Shown here: positions 1-11,500 of the stretch, piece after piece
Numbering within the stretch: the stretch's first letter is position 1
How the letters are laid out: each line of letters opens with the position of its first letter
Program-made: the position numbers and the translations under genes
From: Morinoia aosen
Lineage: Eukaryota; Arthropoda; Malacostraca; Amphipoda; Talitridae
Direction of reading: 5' to 3'
NCBI GenBank assembly: GCA_030386875.1
Contig: CM059569.1
Coordinates: forward strand, 38,417,842 to 38,481,841
DNA length: 64,000 nucleotides
The notes under the pieces: generated by a model
Database searches by the model: none
Told to the model about the DNA's origin: nothing
Seen by the model: only the letters and a program-made list of their open reading frames with translations

Positions 1-3000
1 AAGGCGTTCTGCGCCTACCAGCAACAGCTGCTCAAACTCACACAGATTCCGCTCCGTCGCACGAGGCATGGAAACGCTAATGTACCCACACTTTTAAGTA
101 CCTTGATCACAGGTATTTAAAAATACTAAATTAAACATCAAAAAACTTTGTGACAATAAAAGGCCTTTATTTCTTTTAGGGGTTCGCTAGAACTTGCGCT
201 TTGAGAAATAGAAGACGAATTGCTGCCACTGTTCAAAGGCCTCAAATAAACACACATCTCTTCAGTCTTCCGTTATTATCCCTGATTTGAGTTTTTCCAT
301 CATAAACAACACTGAAGAACATGTAAAAGAGGCCAGGAATTATATTTTGTACGTCCCAATGCACTTCTTTCCACTGTAGACATACAAACAAAGCTTGCTA
401 AGTCAGACAGAGACTGGCGAGCCAGCAGAGCTGCACGAACTTCACGCGCCCTACACAGCTTGGATTGATGCCGGCCGGCATTGATGCCGTATCAATTTCT
501 GCACTTATGATTAATTTCTCGCCAGTTCTGACAAGCACTCGATTTGAATATATTGATATTTTTGGCCGACTTTGCATACAAGTAAATCTACGTATTGTGA
601 ATTGCTGGGTATCCAATCAGGCATGAAAAAATGAACAAACAAAGGCAAATCTGAGCGGAAGTTATAAGGCTGTTGTTAAATTCCTACGTAATAAATACTT
701 TGAGAAGAAACTAAATCAACACACCATATGCGATACTTCAATTACAAAAGGCGCTTGAGACTAGAACGATGATCTTCCTGATGCTTCGTACCAAACGAGA
801 GAACCTACAACCTGGTCCCCAGGCTACGCTTCAATGATCACATTACTGCTAAAAAAATCAAACCAAAGATCAGAAAATCAAAGATGAGTTGTCAATAGGT
901 TGACTTAAATCAACAGGTCAATCAACAGCGGTAAATCCACGTGATGGGATTTAATGAATCGAGGTGAAGTTCATTAATCCACTCCGTGTAAACTGTATCA
1001 CAGCTGTGCAACACTCGTTGAATATTATTTTTACTGATAAATCTCGCACAAGAGTTTATTAAATTCTCCCCCGACCTCGAGGATAGCACGCAAGTTTTGT
1101 CACAATCGAATTTTGTTAACAAAGTATATCTTGGTTTTTGGTGCGGAAAATTGCTAATTTCGAGACAAAGAAGCACACAATCGAAGTACTCCAGCAGGCT
1201 AGATGGTTACAACTCACGTTGCTTAACACATAATGAACATTAAAACGAATTAAAAGTAAACTCTGAATACAAGACAACGCAGGAATACTTAGTGGGGAAG
1301 ATGCAACAAGCATTTACACTCTGAACACTTCAATCGAGTTTGAATATGGTTACAAAGATGTAATTAGCAGTGGGGTCAAAATGACCCCACCTGAATTTTA
1401 AACTCGAATAATTGTAGGCTTGATCCATATATTTGAACATGGCTTTGCAACTGTTCCCAAATAACTGCAACTAATTATGCTTTGTTGCTTGAGTAAAAAG
1501 GTTGGGGTCAAATTGAACATACGGTGTAAAGGATGTTTGAAACAATATCGCGCATCCACAGGTTAATCACACCTGCAACACTGACAGTAACCACAGCACT
1601 GCAGGGGAAGTGTGTCTATGATGAAGGATTGGAACAACACAAAAGCACACACAACAGCAAAACCAGTTGAGCAACACGGTCGTCGGCTGCTGCAATGAGA
1701 GAGAGAGAGAGGGGGGGGGGGGGAGAGGGAGAGGGAGAGAGAACACCTCATGAAATACTTTAAAATAAACCAACTTAAGTAAACTAACTAGGAAACTTAG
1801 CTAAAGGGCAGAAATAAAGAAGCATCACAAGTCCGGCATACAACGTAACTAAACTAAGAAACTTAGCTGAAGGAAAAAAAAAGAGCTCCCAAGAGGCACC
1901 ACGTATCCTACATACGAGATGACCGTCCGTCACACGAACTTGCCGCCACATCATCATATAAAAATCACCATCAAAAGGGGCGGTTGGGTGAGGAACGCTG
2001 GGGACACAACTTCCTCCCCCGACGAAGGTGGCCCTGCAGTTGTTAGGACCTGCTACGCCCAACCTCCTTCAGGAGTACTTCTAAAAATACGCAATGATAC
2101 ACTTACACATATGGCTAACATTTACACGGACATGAAGCGCGCGCAAAACTGACGCATCACTTCAAGAGACTGACTCGATATTGAGACCCTGTACGTACTG
2201 GGTGTGTGTGTGCACCCACGCACACCACCGCTAAAATTAAGCATAGCTTAAATAAAACATTTGTTAGAACGACTCGTTAACTCCGATAGAAGACTCTAGT
2301 AGTGCAAATACTGTAACAACTGCTTTAAGCCTACCTTCTGCACCTCACCATCCTTTTGGATTTTGCAATACTTCTGGGGAGATTCTCAAACCTTAACCAA
2401 AATGGCAGTCTATGAAGTTGATGTGTAATTGAGATCATTTATTTTTAGCGTACTGTATAATTTGAGAATGCGTTTGATGCGAATTCGCCTCAAAAGCTCC
2501 TGCCTCAAGGCTTTACACTCGGTCCATGGCAAACTTGTGAAGAAATTCACTTCTTTATTGCGCAAATCTGAACGTAATTTTGCATAGGAAACTTGAGGTG
2601 TAAGTTGCTCAAGGTTTTTATCACACAATGAGTGGCGAGTTAGAGATTGACTCACAAAACAAATGGCACTGAATGGATAAATAGATGTCAAACATACTGT
2701 CTCCACCGCATTTAGAATACATATCACTTACACAAGTTTAGTTATTTACTTTTAATTCTTTCAAATTGTGACAATCAAGGGAATCTAAATGGTTATTCAT
2801 TTTCTAATGGCTACAAGAGACCGAAAGAAAACATGACAATGGTTTCCCACATATGCAGACAGGAAGATATGATACGCAAAAGCACAAGTAGTAAAAATAC
2901 GTTTGGGAGTAAAACATGACTAAAATATACCTGCATCAAGGCAGTGAAAACCTCTTTTGAACATCAAAATTAACATATTTTGTGACACAGGGCTCATATT

Positions 3001-4392
3001 TCTGAACATTTTAGGTCATTGCAGCACCTCAGCCAACAATGAAAACTTCATTGTTGACTTTGCAACCCTTCATGATGTTTTTTCGAACTAAAATTTTAAA
3101 TTGTAAAATGCAGGGAGCCCAAACTTTATCCAAAAACAGCTCAGGTTTGCTGTAAGCCACCGTGCTGTAAAACCACAACACGCTGCACAGAAAAATCAAG
3201 AGCAATTTTTACTGCGGGCAGTAACGCTATGACGACGTGAAATGTTTGGAAATCTTCATCCCGAATGGCACGATATTTTTAACAAACTTGGAGTGGAGTA
3301 ATCAGCTCATACCAACCTCAGTACCAGAATTATTGTTTTTTGAGGCCGTTTTTCCACCGGGGCTGCCAGCTTATGGCAAATAAGTAATCCCTTCGCTTTT
3401 GCAAAGCATTTTACAGGAAATAACACGTATTTGAAATAGGAGAGCAGCTGAAGGTCTCAGGGGTTGCAGCTTCTCACCCCCCCCCATAGCCGAGCGCCTT
3501 ACTCAGCCAATAAACAGGAGACTCAGCACTCGGCTATTAGAGGGTGTAATGACTCTTGTTTCCTTTACCGCGACATGAAGTGAAGATGCAAAATGAGAGC
3601 ATTGGTGAAGAGGACGCGAGCAAATCTAATATAAGGCGCTCAGCAATATAACTCAGCACCAGGGGACACGAGAAACTACCACGACACAGCGCGCCACAAC
3701 GCACAACTCTCTTCACACTCGTTAAGTTCCCTGCTTTTAAAAGTGGATCGTTGAGCCTAAAACTTGTATGAGATCAGCGTATTTTTTGAAGTTGTCGCGT
3801 GCTTGCTCGCAGCATGCATATGCAATAGCAGCCCAACCTAAAATCCTACTTTACAGCGTATTTGCTTCATGAATATCGGTGCGTTACATACACCTCACCT
3901 CTAGAAAGCGAGACCATGCGACCTCAAAACTAGACAAAAATTCTTTGCCAGCAAGTAAGTTTGCGACTATTTACTTGATTTTCATTACACTTAAATATTA
4001 AAGTTATCTGCTGTTGACCTCAATGATATGATCCCTAGACATGGAGTATGCGCACTAATTCTCCAATTCAATGGAGCCAAGTAAAAAAGATTCATTGATT
4101 CATAGACCGAAATGTAAGGAAAGATAAAGCCTTAAAAGAGGTTCACTCTTGGAGACAAACACAATTTTATCAAACGCCCCGCAAGCAAAGCCAGGTTATG
4201 AAAAAAGATGTATTAAGAGCATCCCCAGGATATGACAGCAGCGATCTTTTCATAACAGCTCTAAAAGGCTTCAAAAAGAGCCTCACATTTGAGGCATAGC
4301 TGCAACAACACAAAATAGCGCTAACTTAAACTTTTGCATACATCAGGATAGACTTCATGCTAACATCTTGCACTCAATAGCAAAACAGAGAT
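1..4392. other. no recognised gene; AT-rich DNA with low-complexity patches
   Basis: No exon with convincing splice signals or a recognisable protein was found here. Visible items are an exact 8-bp-arm inverted repeat at 1,371-1,389 (TGGGGTCA/TGACCCCA), a GA/G-rich microsatellite at about 1,696-1,742, a GT/CA-rich patch near 2,205-2,227 and a short poly-C run at about 3,477-3,485. At the left edge the minus strand opens with ATG at 69-71 and reads 23 codons (MPRATERNLCEFEQLLLVGA...) to the window edge. This could be the start of a transposase-like or other ORF, but it is too short to assign. Confidence 0.4.
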
Positions 4393-4442
4393 TCAAAAAA
4401 TAAGAAGGATAAGCGAGCGAATAAGCACCGCACATAACTCAC

Positions 4443-4578
4443 CTCCTGTGACAGCACGTGAGTGAGCTAGCACCAGGTTACCTAGGTCTTCATTAGGTGC
4501 ACCGTGGAACCCTTCCCTTTTAATTGTCACGAAGCCTACACGTGTACCATCAGAGTCTGCTACGCTGCTCGATAACAT
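4443..4578 (-). CDS. candidate first coding exon of an unidentified gene downstream of UCKL1
   Basis: On the minus strand an ATG at 4,578 opens a 45-codon frame beginning MLSSSVADSDGTRVGFVTIK. It ends at a consensus 5' splice site (CAGGAG|gtgagt). I do not recognise the protein, and no continuation exon was identified further left. The ATG is about 970 bp downstream of the UCKL1 stop and shares its strand, so a separate gene starting here is plausible. A minus-strand AATAAA at about 4,686-4,691 could be the UCKL1 polyadenylation signal, which would put the two transcripts very close together. A chance ORF with a chance donor cannot be excluded. Confidence 0.35.
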
Positions 4579-5149
4579 CTTGAAGACCTTAGAAAACCTT
4601 AGAAACTCAGTAGGAACACAAACTCATTTTCTTACTGAAATAATTACAAAAGCCAGCAGCATCACTGCACGCGCTGCCCCCGCCGTTTATTGCCAACACG
4701 AGCTACAACATAAATATAGGGAGGAGAGGAAGAGATCAGCACACAAATCTAAGCACTACGCATGCTGGGAAGCATGCAGTGTTCTAACTTGCTTCCTTAA
4801 CAATTTCATGCCTTTAGTGCCACACAACCATGAGTATTTTATGCTTCAAGTAAAACAGCTCTCAACCTCCACATCAACTCAGAGAAGGGTGCAAATTTTC
4901 ATTAGGATTCCAGGAAAAATCATGTATTCATTTTGCGCTTCAAGGCTTACAAAAACTAAGAACTATGTATTGTTAGTGAGAAATTTTAAAATTGCACACA
5001 AGCAACACTGGGTACGTCCTATACAACCAATACTGAAATATTGCCACAGAGGCGTTAGATTTGCCGCAAAAATTCCCGCGCAGAAGAACACTTTCTCATA
5101 ATTAACATTGCAAAACCTTCCTTAGCAGGAACAGGCTCAAAGTAGCCCA

Positions 5150-5480
5150 GCTCAGACCCAAAGTGGCCCAGCCCAGAACCCAAGTGGCCCAGCCCAGAAC
5201 CCAAGTGGCCCAGCCCAGAACCAAAATGGCCCAGCCCAGAACCAAAATGGCCCAGCCCAGAACCAAAATGGCCCAGCCCAGAACCAAAATGGCCCAGCCC
5301 AGAACCAAAATGGCCCAGCCCAGAACCAAAATGGCCCAGCCCAGAACCAAAATGGCCCAGCCCAGAACCAAAATGGCCCAGCCCAGAACCAAAATGGCCC
5401 AGCCCAGAACCAAAATGGCCCAGCCCAGAACGAAAATAGCCCAGCCCAGAACCAAAATGGCCCAGCCCAGGCAACTAGGA
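5150..5480. repeat. 21-bp minisatellite just downstream of the UCKL1 stop codon
   Basis: There are about 15-16 head-to-tail copies of a 21-bp unit containing GGCCCAGCCCAGAACCAAAA. The first three or so carry CCCAAG in place of CCAAAA, and one late copy reads GAAAATAG. The array begins about 70 bp beyond the UCKL1 TGA, so it probably sits in the 3' UTR. Because 21 is a multiple of 3, every frame reads as a simple heptapeptide repeat (for example LGHFGSG on the minus strand). These ORFs are repeat artefacts. Confidence 0.9.
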
Positions 5481-5550
5481 GTCCCAAAGTGGCCCAGTCT
5501 CACGCCCCCAGCTCGGGCGGCCCAGCACCAGGGAAGCAGGCAGCGCAGGA

Positions 5551-8500
5551 TCAGCCCTCTTCAGGCGGCTCCGTTCCAAAGTACCGGTCCCCGAAGTTGC
5601 CGATGCCGGGCACGATGTAGAACTTGTCGTTCACGCCGGGGTCTATCGCTGTTGTCACGATCTTCACCTTTGGGAAGGCGTACGCTATGTTGTGCACGCC
5701 TGCAAGAAAGCCAAAGTTGTTTACTAATTCTGTTAAATTTTTCTTTATTTTCTAAGTTTGATTTATTTTTTTCCAAGTTTCAGAACTGAAGATGAAACTA
5801 TAATATTCTGAAACATTTGCTTAAAAAATAAGAAAAATGTTTCATTTTTACAATGGTTCTTCATTTTATTTTCCAAGCAAAAAAATGTGAGTGTGTGGTA
5901 TGTGTATGATGACACACCTCACCATTCGTCTTTCAATATAAGAGAGACGCAGTGTTCCTTTTGTTCCTATCAAAACACCACACTACGCATCTGGTTGCTG
6001 AGGCAAAGAGCAGTTTTCACAATAGATTCTGAGGAAAACTTCACCAAGTAAGTGCTATGCAAGTTTCAGGAGAACCTAATAGCTACTTATATATCCCAAC
6101 AGTAACAACGTCAGTTTTCATTACAAATATGCGGGCAAGCATTACAGGGACAAACCAATGGCCTAGAAAGAGTGGAAAGTGACAAACTTTATTTACTACT
6201 TTCCCAATGACAAGATTTTGAGAACCATGTAGGGCCATACCCTGACATCCCTTTGTTCGGTCAGAACCCAAACCAGTACCTTGCTCAGTCATGACCCACC
6301 TTGAATGCTCAGTCATGACACCCACCTTGCTCAGTCATGAGGAGGGAGCAGAGCGAGATGCTGTCCTCCGGCACGTCATGGTCGAGCAGCACCTTGATGG
6401 CCATCATGGCCGCCGCGCCTGTGGCCACCGTCGCGTCCATCACAAACAGCTGGTAGTCCTTGATGTCCTTCGGCAGGCGCAGGTAGTACAGCTGCACACA
6501 CGTGTACACACGCTAATGTAGCTGTACACACACACACACAAACACGTACACACCCATTAATGTAGAGAGGCAGATGGAGGACGAGAACTGGAGAAGAAAA
6601 CTCTTAAAAATGCAGCTCAATTTTCTGCATTATCAACACATAGCTCATCATTTATTGTTCGAGCATACAAGTGACTTAGAAGGTTTAAAATCATGCAATA
6701 GAAAAAGCTACATTTTGAGATCTCACACAATTGGTCAATATCAAGTTCATCCCCCGACAGGTATAAGCTCATAATTTATATCAACTCATAATTCCAGTGA
6801 TTGTACGACGCTTTAACAATATAAACGTTAATTGAATTATCAATGCAGACTAGTTTTATTACAAGAATACTGAACTCATAACATTCTTTCATACCGGGGG
6901 TGAATCCATCAGTTAATGAACAGCAGCTACAGGCCTCTTTTTCGTCGACAGTGCCACAATGCTGACATCATGGCATTAAACCAAAAACAGCGACCATATT
7001 GTATCTCGCAACACCGCTAGGTCCAAATCTGGCACCACTATTGGCCTATCAACATGTCGCAATGGTGACGCCATGGCATTGTACAGCAACACATCCCCTC
7101 CCTCACCTCCGGCTCGCCGGTCTCCTGGTTGGTCTGGATGAGGATCTTGCCAATGCGCACGTCCTTCAACACGTCACACAGGGCGCCCTCCATCGTCTCC
7201 CCCGCCCGGAGGATGGAAACCCCGCACAGCCGCTCCGTCGCGATGCGTTTCCCGGAGTACGGAACTCCTTGCGGCGTCTCCACACACACGTCCTGTGGCA
7301 CATCCAGCTCATCTCAAGTAGTAGTAGTAGTAGTAGTATTAGCATTGATTTGCTAGCGCTTCAGTAATTCGTACTATATCGCGCCGTAGATCTCACAGTT
7401 TAAAATACAGGATTCACATCGTTACACAAAAGCACACTATATAAATGTTGTTCAAAGTTTGTCACAATAACCATCATGGAAACACAACAGCAGCCCTCAT
7501 AAAGACCGCTTCAATTGCCACCCACATCATTGTCATTTTATAAGAGTCCTAGTTGATCTTTGAAGAGATCATCTACAGAGCGACGCACAATCCGCGAAAC
7601 ACAGGACAGCCAAAAACCCCGTAGGGGATTTCAGCTGCCCAGCCATTTATGACCGGGCGCCTTACCCACGCTGAAATCCCCAGAGGCATCTACGCAGCGC
7701 ACCCGGCCATATTGTAGTTTAGTCATCCACATCTCAGACGTGAAAAGTTCCTTGATTACGCTGTCCCTTTCCTGGCTAAATTTGAGACATCAAGTTGCAC
7801 TTCTCTAGAAACATTTTAAGCGCCGTCACACTGAAAGCTGAAAGCTCGATTTCCTTGAGCATTCCGGTCATTACATCCTCATCAGGACCTCGCAGTCTCG
7901 GGAAGCACACACTCCTGGCAGCAGCATACCGGGGGCACTCAACAAGAAAGTGTTTGACAGTCAGAGGAACGTGGCACCGCTCACATCGAGGCTGCGGCTG
8001 TCGCTCCATCAAGTGCCCGTGCGTCAAACGGCGTCAAACGAGTATGTCCAATACGAAGGCGGCAGAGTATCACCTCCATCCGACGAGGGCGACAACTAGA
8101 CGATGTCCACTCACGTACGGTGGGTTTTATAATTCTTAATTTATTGTTAATTGTTCTATCCCACTCCTGTTGCCATAAGCTTCTCACTGCAGCCTTTATC
8201 CGTGGGTAGTAGTCTCGAAAAGGGACCATCGAGTTCAGCGTCTCCTCGTTTGTCTCCGCAGCCCGTTTAGCCTCATGGTCAGCTCGCTCATTGCCCGATA
8301 CTCCCACATGTCCGGGCACCCAGCACAGCATGACACTCTTGCGTCTACTTGCAAAGTTAATTAGCATCACGACAATTTCAGCAATGAGCGGGTGCGTACT
8401 ATTATACATCTGTATGGCATCAATTACACTTTTTGAGTCAACGAAAATAGTGAAGGGCCCACATGGATACTCCTCAATCAGCTTCAGCGCCTCCATCACA

Positions 8501-11500
8501 CCGTACAATTCTGCTGTGAAAATTGATGACTCTGGGAGCAGCTTCCTTGCACTGACCCTTTCCCCAGACACAGCAGCACATCCTACAGCATCTCCCGTTT
8601 TAGATCCATCAGTGTAGAACTTTACAGACTTAGCGTGCTTTTCCATTACATGGTCCATAAAAATTCCCTTCAGGATGTAGTCTGGCACGGATTCCTTCTT
8701 GGGCATCCGGCATCCGGGGCAAAAACTATCTATAGGGACGCGCCACGTCGCAGTATTTTCTAAGAGTACTGGAAGTATTTGCATGGGTCTCAATTGCATA
8801 GCAGCTGTAATCACAGGGTAGTCCACAGACGAAGGTATGAAATGAGGAAAAGGCAGGTGTCGTCCAAGGGGCGCGTGCACACTAACCCATGCAGGAGACA
8901 ACGGGACTTGTTCCAGCCTGGCTAGGTACTGCAAGGTTAGTTGCACACGTCGAAGCCACAGAGGAGGCTCTCCGCTCTCCACGCACAGGCTGTAAGAGGG
9001 TGAGGATCGAAAAGCACCAGTGCTTAGCCTGATAGCTGCATGGTGCACTGGGTTCAGTTTAGCCAGAGTCGATTCTTTTGCATATTGATATACTATGCAG
9101 CCGTAGTCTATTTTACTCCTGATAAGAGTTCTATATAGTCGCAACAGCGTCACTCGGTCTGCTCCCCACGCTACTCCGGATAAACACTTAAGGAGATTCA
9201 TTCTCCGAGCACACTCAACCTTGAGGGCTGCCAAGTGAGGTTTCCAGGTGAGCTTATCATCCACAGTCATCCCCAAAAACTTGACGCTGCGCGCAAAAGC
9301 CACCCGTCCCTCCCCCAGCACCAGTCGAGGGGGATCACATCGGCCACGTCCCTGGAAATGAAGGCCTACAGTCTTCTCAGTAGAAAAGGTGAAGCCATGT
9401 TCAAGAGCCCAGTTGTTCACTTTGTTGATGGCTCTCTGCATTCTGCGAGTCACTGCAGGCAATAATGCAGATGAGGAGTACAGCATAAAATCGTCCACAT
9501 ACAGAGAGGCTAAAATGCCAGGGGGGAGGACCGAAGTAATACCGTTCAAGGCGACATTAAATAGCGAGCAACTCATGACGCTGCCTTGAGGCAGGCCTTC
9601 ACGCTGAAGCTGCAGTGAGGAGAAAGTACCACCCACTCTAACACGGAAGGTTCTCTCACCAAGAAACTCCTGGATATACAAAGCCATATTACCACGGAGT
9701 CCATATCCATGCAATGATTTGAGGATCCCATATCTCCACGCAGTATCATAAGCCTTGTGCAGGTCAAAGAAAACGCATACAGTCTGTCGGCGTTCTGCTC
9801 GGTTAGTTACCAGGTAGTTCTGTAGACGGAGCAGAGCATCTATGGTTCCGCGGTGTTGTCGGAAACCAAACTGTACGGGATTAAACAGTTCTTCGGCCTC
9901 CAGCCATCGCGTGAGCCGTACATTTACCATCTTTTCCAGCAGCTTACCAAGGCAGCTAGTCAGGGCAATAGGTCGATAGTTATCTGGGTTAGAGGCAGGC
10001 TTGTTGGGCTTAGCAAAAGCCATGATTGTTGCTGTTCGCCATTGCTGCGGATATGTGTGTGTGCTCCAGATTTTGTTGTATATATAGAGAAGGAATGATA
10101 TTGCCGTATGATCCACATTTTTTATCATTTGATAGTAAACACCATCAGGCCTGGGGGCTGTGTTTTTGCACTTTTTTAAGGCACAATAAAGTTCTACCAT
10201 TGTGAGGGAATCGTTGTAAGAGTAGGTGGAATTAGTCAAAAAATCAAGTGGTTGCCGCTCTTGTTGACGTCTGAGAGCCAAGGAGGGATACCCGCTGCTG
10301 ACACGACAGAAGCTCCGAGCCAAAGCTTCTGTTACGCGATCCGGATCTGCCGTGAGAGAGCCATCAATTTCCAAGCACAGTGACCTGTGTCCATAATTTC
10401 CCTTCATTTTGTTCACTCTCTGCCATACCTTGGCCATAGGGGTGTCGGTATTCAGGCCGGAGACATACTTCTGCCACGATGTCTTACGCGCTACATCCTT
10501 TACTAGTTGCGCTCGAGCCCTCGCTCGGTTGTAGGCGATCTTATGGGCCAGCTCTTTAGTGCGTTGGTAGCGCCGCAAGGCTCGCTTCCGTTCACAATTA
10601 GCTATTGCACACTCGTTGTTCCACCATGGAACACGATGTTTCTGGCAGCCTCCCTGAGACTTTGGGATGGCAGCGTCGGCAGCCGCACGCACTGTTCTGA
10701 CAAAGTGATCGACCAGCTCATCCACACTGCAACTCTCATCTGGTTCTTCCATTCGCGAGCAGGATTCGAAGTTTTTCCAGTTTGCCTTTTTAAAATTGAG
10801 GCGTGGATCCACGGACTCAGGTTGGTACCGTACCAAACTCAAAAGGATAGGATAGTGGTCACTACCACACGTATCCTCAAGCACAGACCACTGCGTATCA
10901 GGAAAAATGTCGGGCGTGCACATACTGACGTCGATTGCAGAGGAGGTACCGCTTTGTACATGAAAGTGAGTGTGGGCTCCGGTGTTCAACAGGCACAACT
11001 CGGTAGCATCCAAAAACTCTTCCACCGCTCTGCCATGCCGATCATTTATCAAATTGCCCCAACGAACATGTTTGGCATTTACGTCTCCAAGAATGAACGC
11101 TGGTCTTGCTAGTTGGTTACTGAGAAGGATGAGGTCCTGTGAGGTTAACCCGCGCACTGTAACTGGTCGCCTCATTTACCAGGCTCACTGGTTGCCAGAC
11201 GTAAGGCATAACCCCAAGTTGTTATACACCAAAATGATCGTCTCAGCGAGTGCTACACAGCTGGAGCCAGAAACCCCCACATTGTGGGGGTTAAGGCAGA
11301 GCTCCAACCACTTGGAAGTTGGGAGGGGTAAGCACAGTCAGTGTGGTAAATGAGGCGACCGTGAGAGGGTGTGCGTGCGAACAGTCAGTGGCAGCCTCAG
11401 TTACCAGCGAAACTACTCAGGGCCTTATTTCGCCTTATTTCGTAAAAATGGCAAATAAGACAAATCTGAAGTCAGTAGCGTGTAGAGCAGTATTTTATTC

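Noticed and set aside
4580-5101. Plus-strand 173-codon ORF
   Set aside because: No recognisable domain, no splice or promoter support, composition like non-coding DNA. It overlaps the likely UCKL1 3' end on the other strand.
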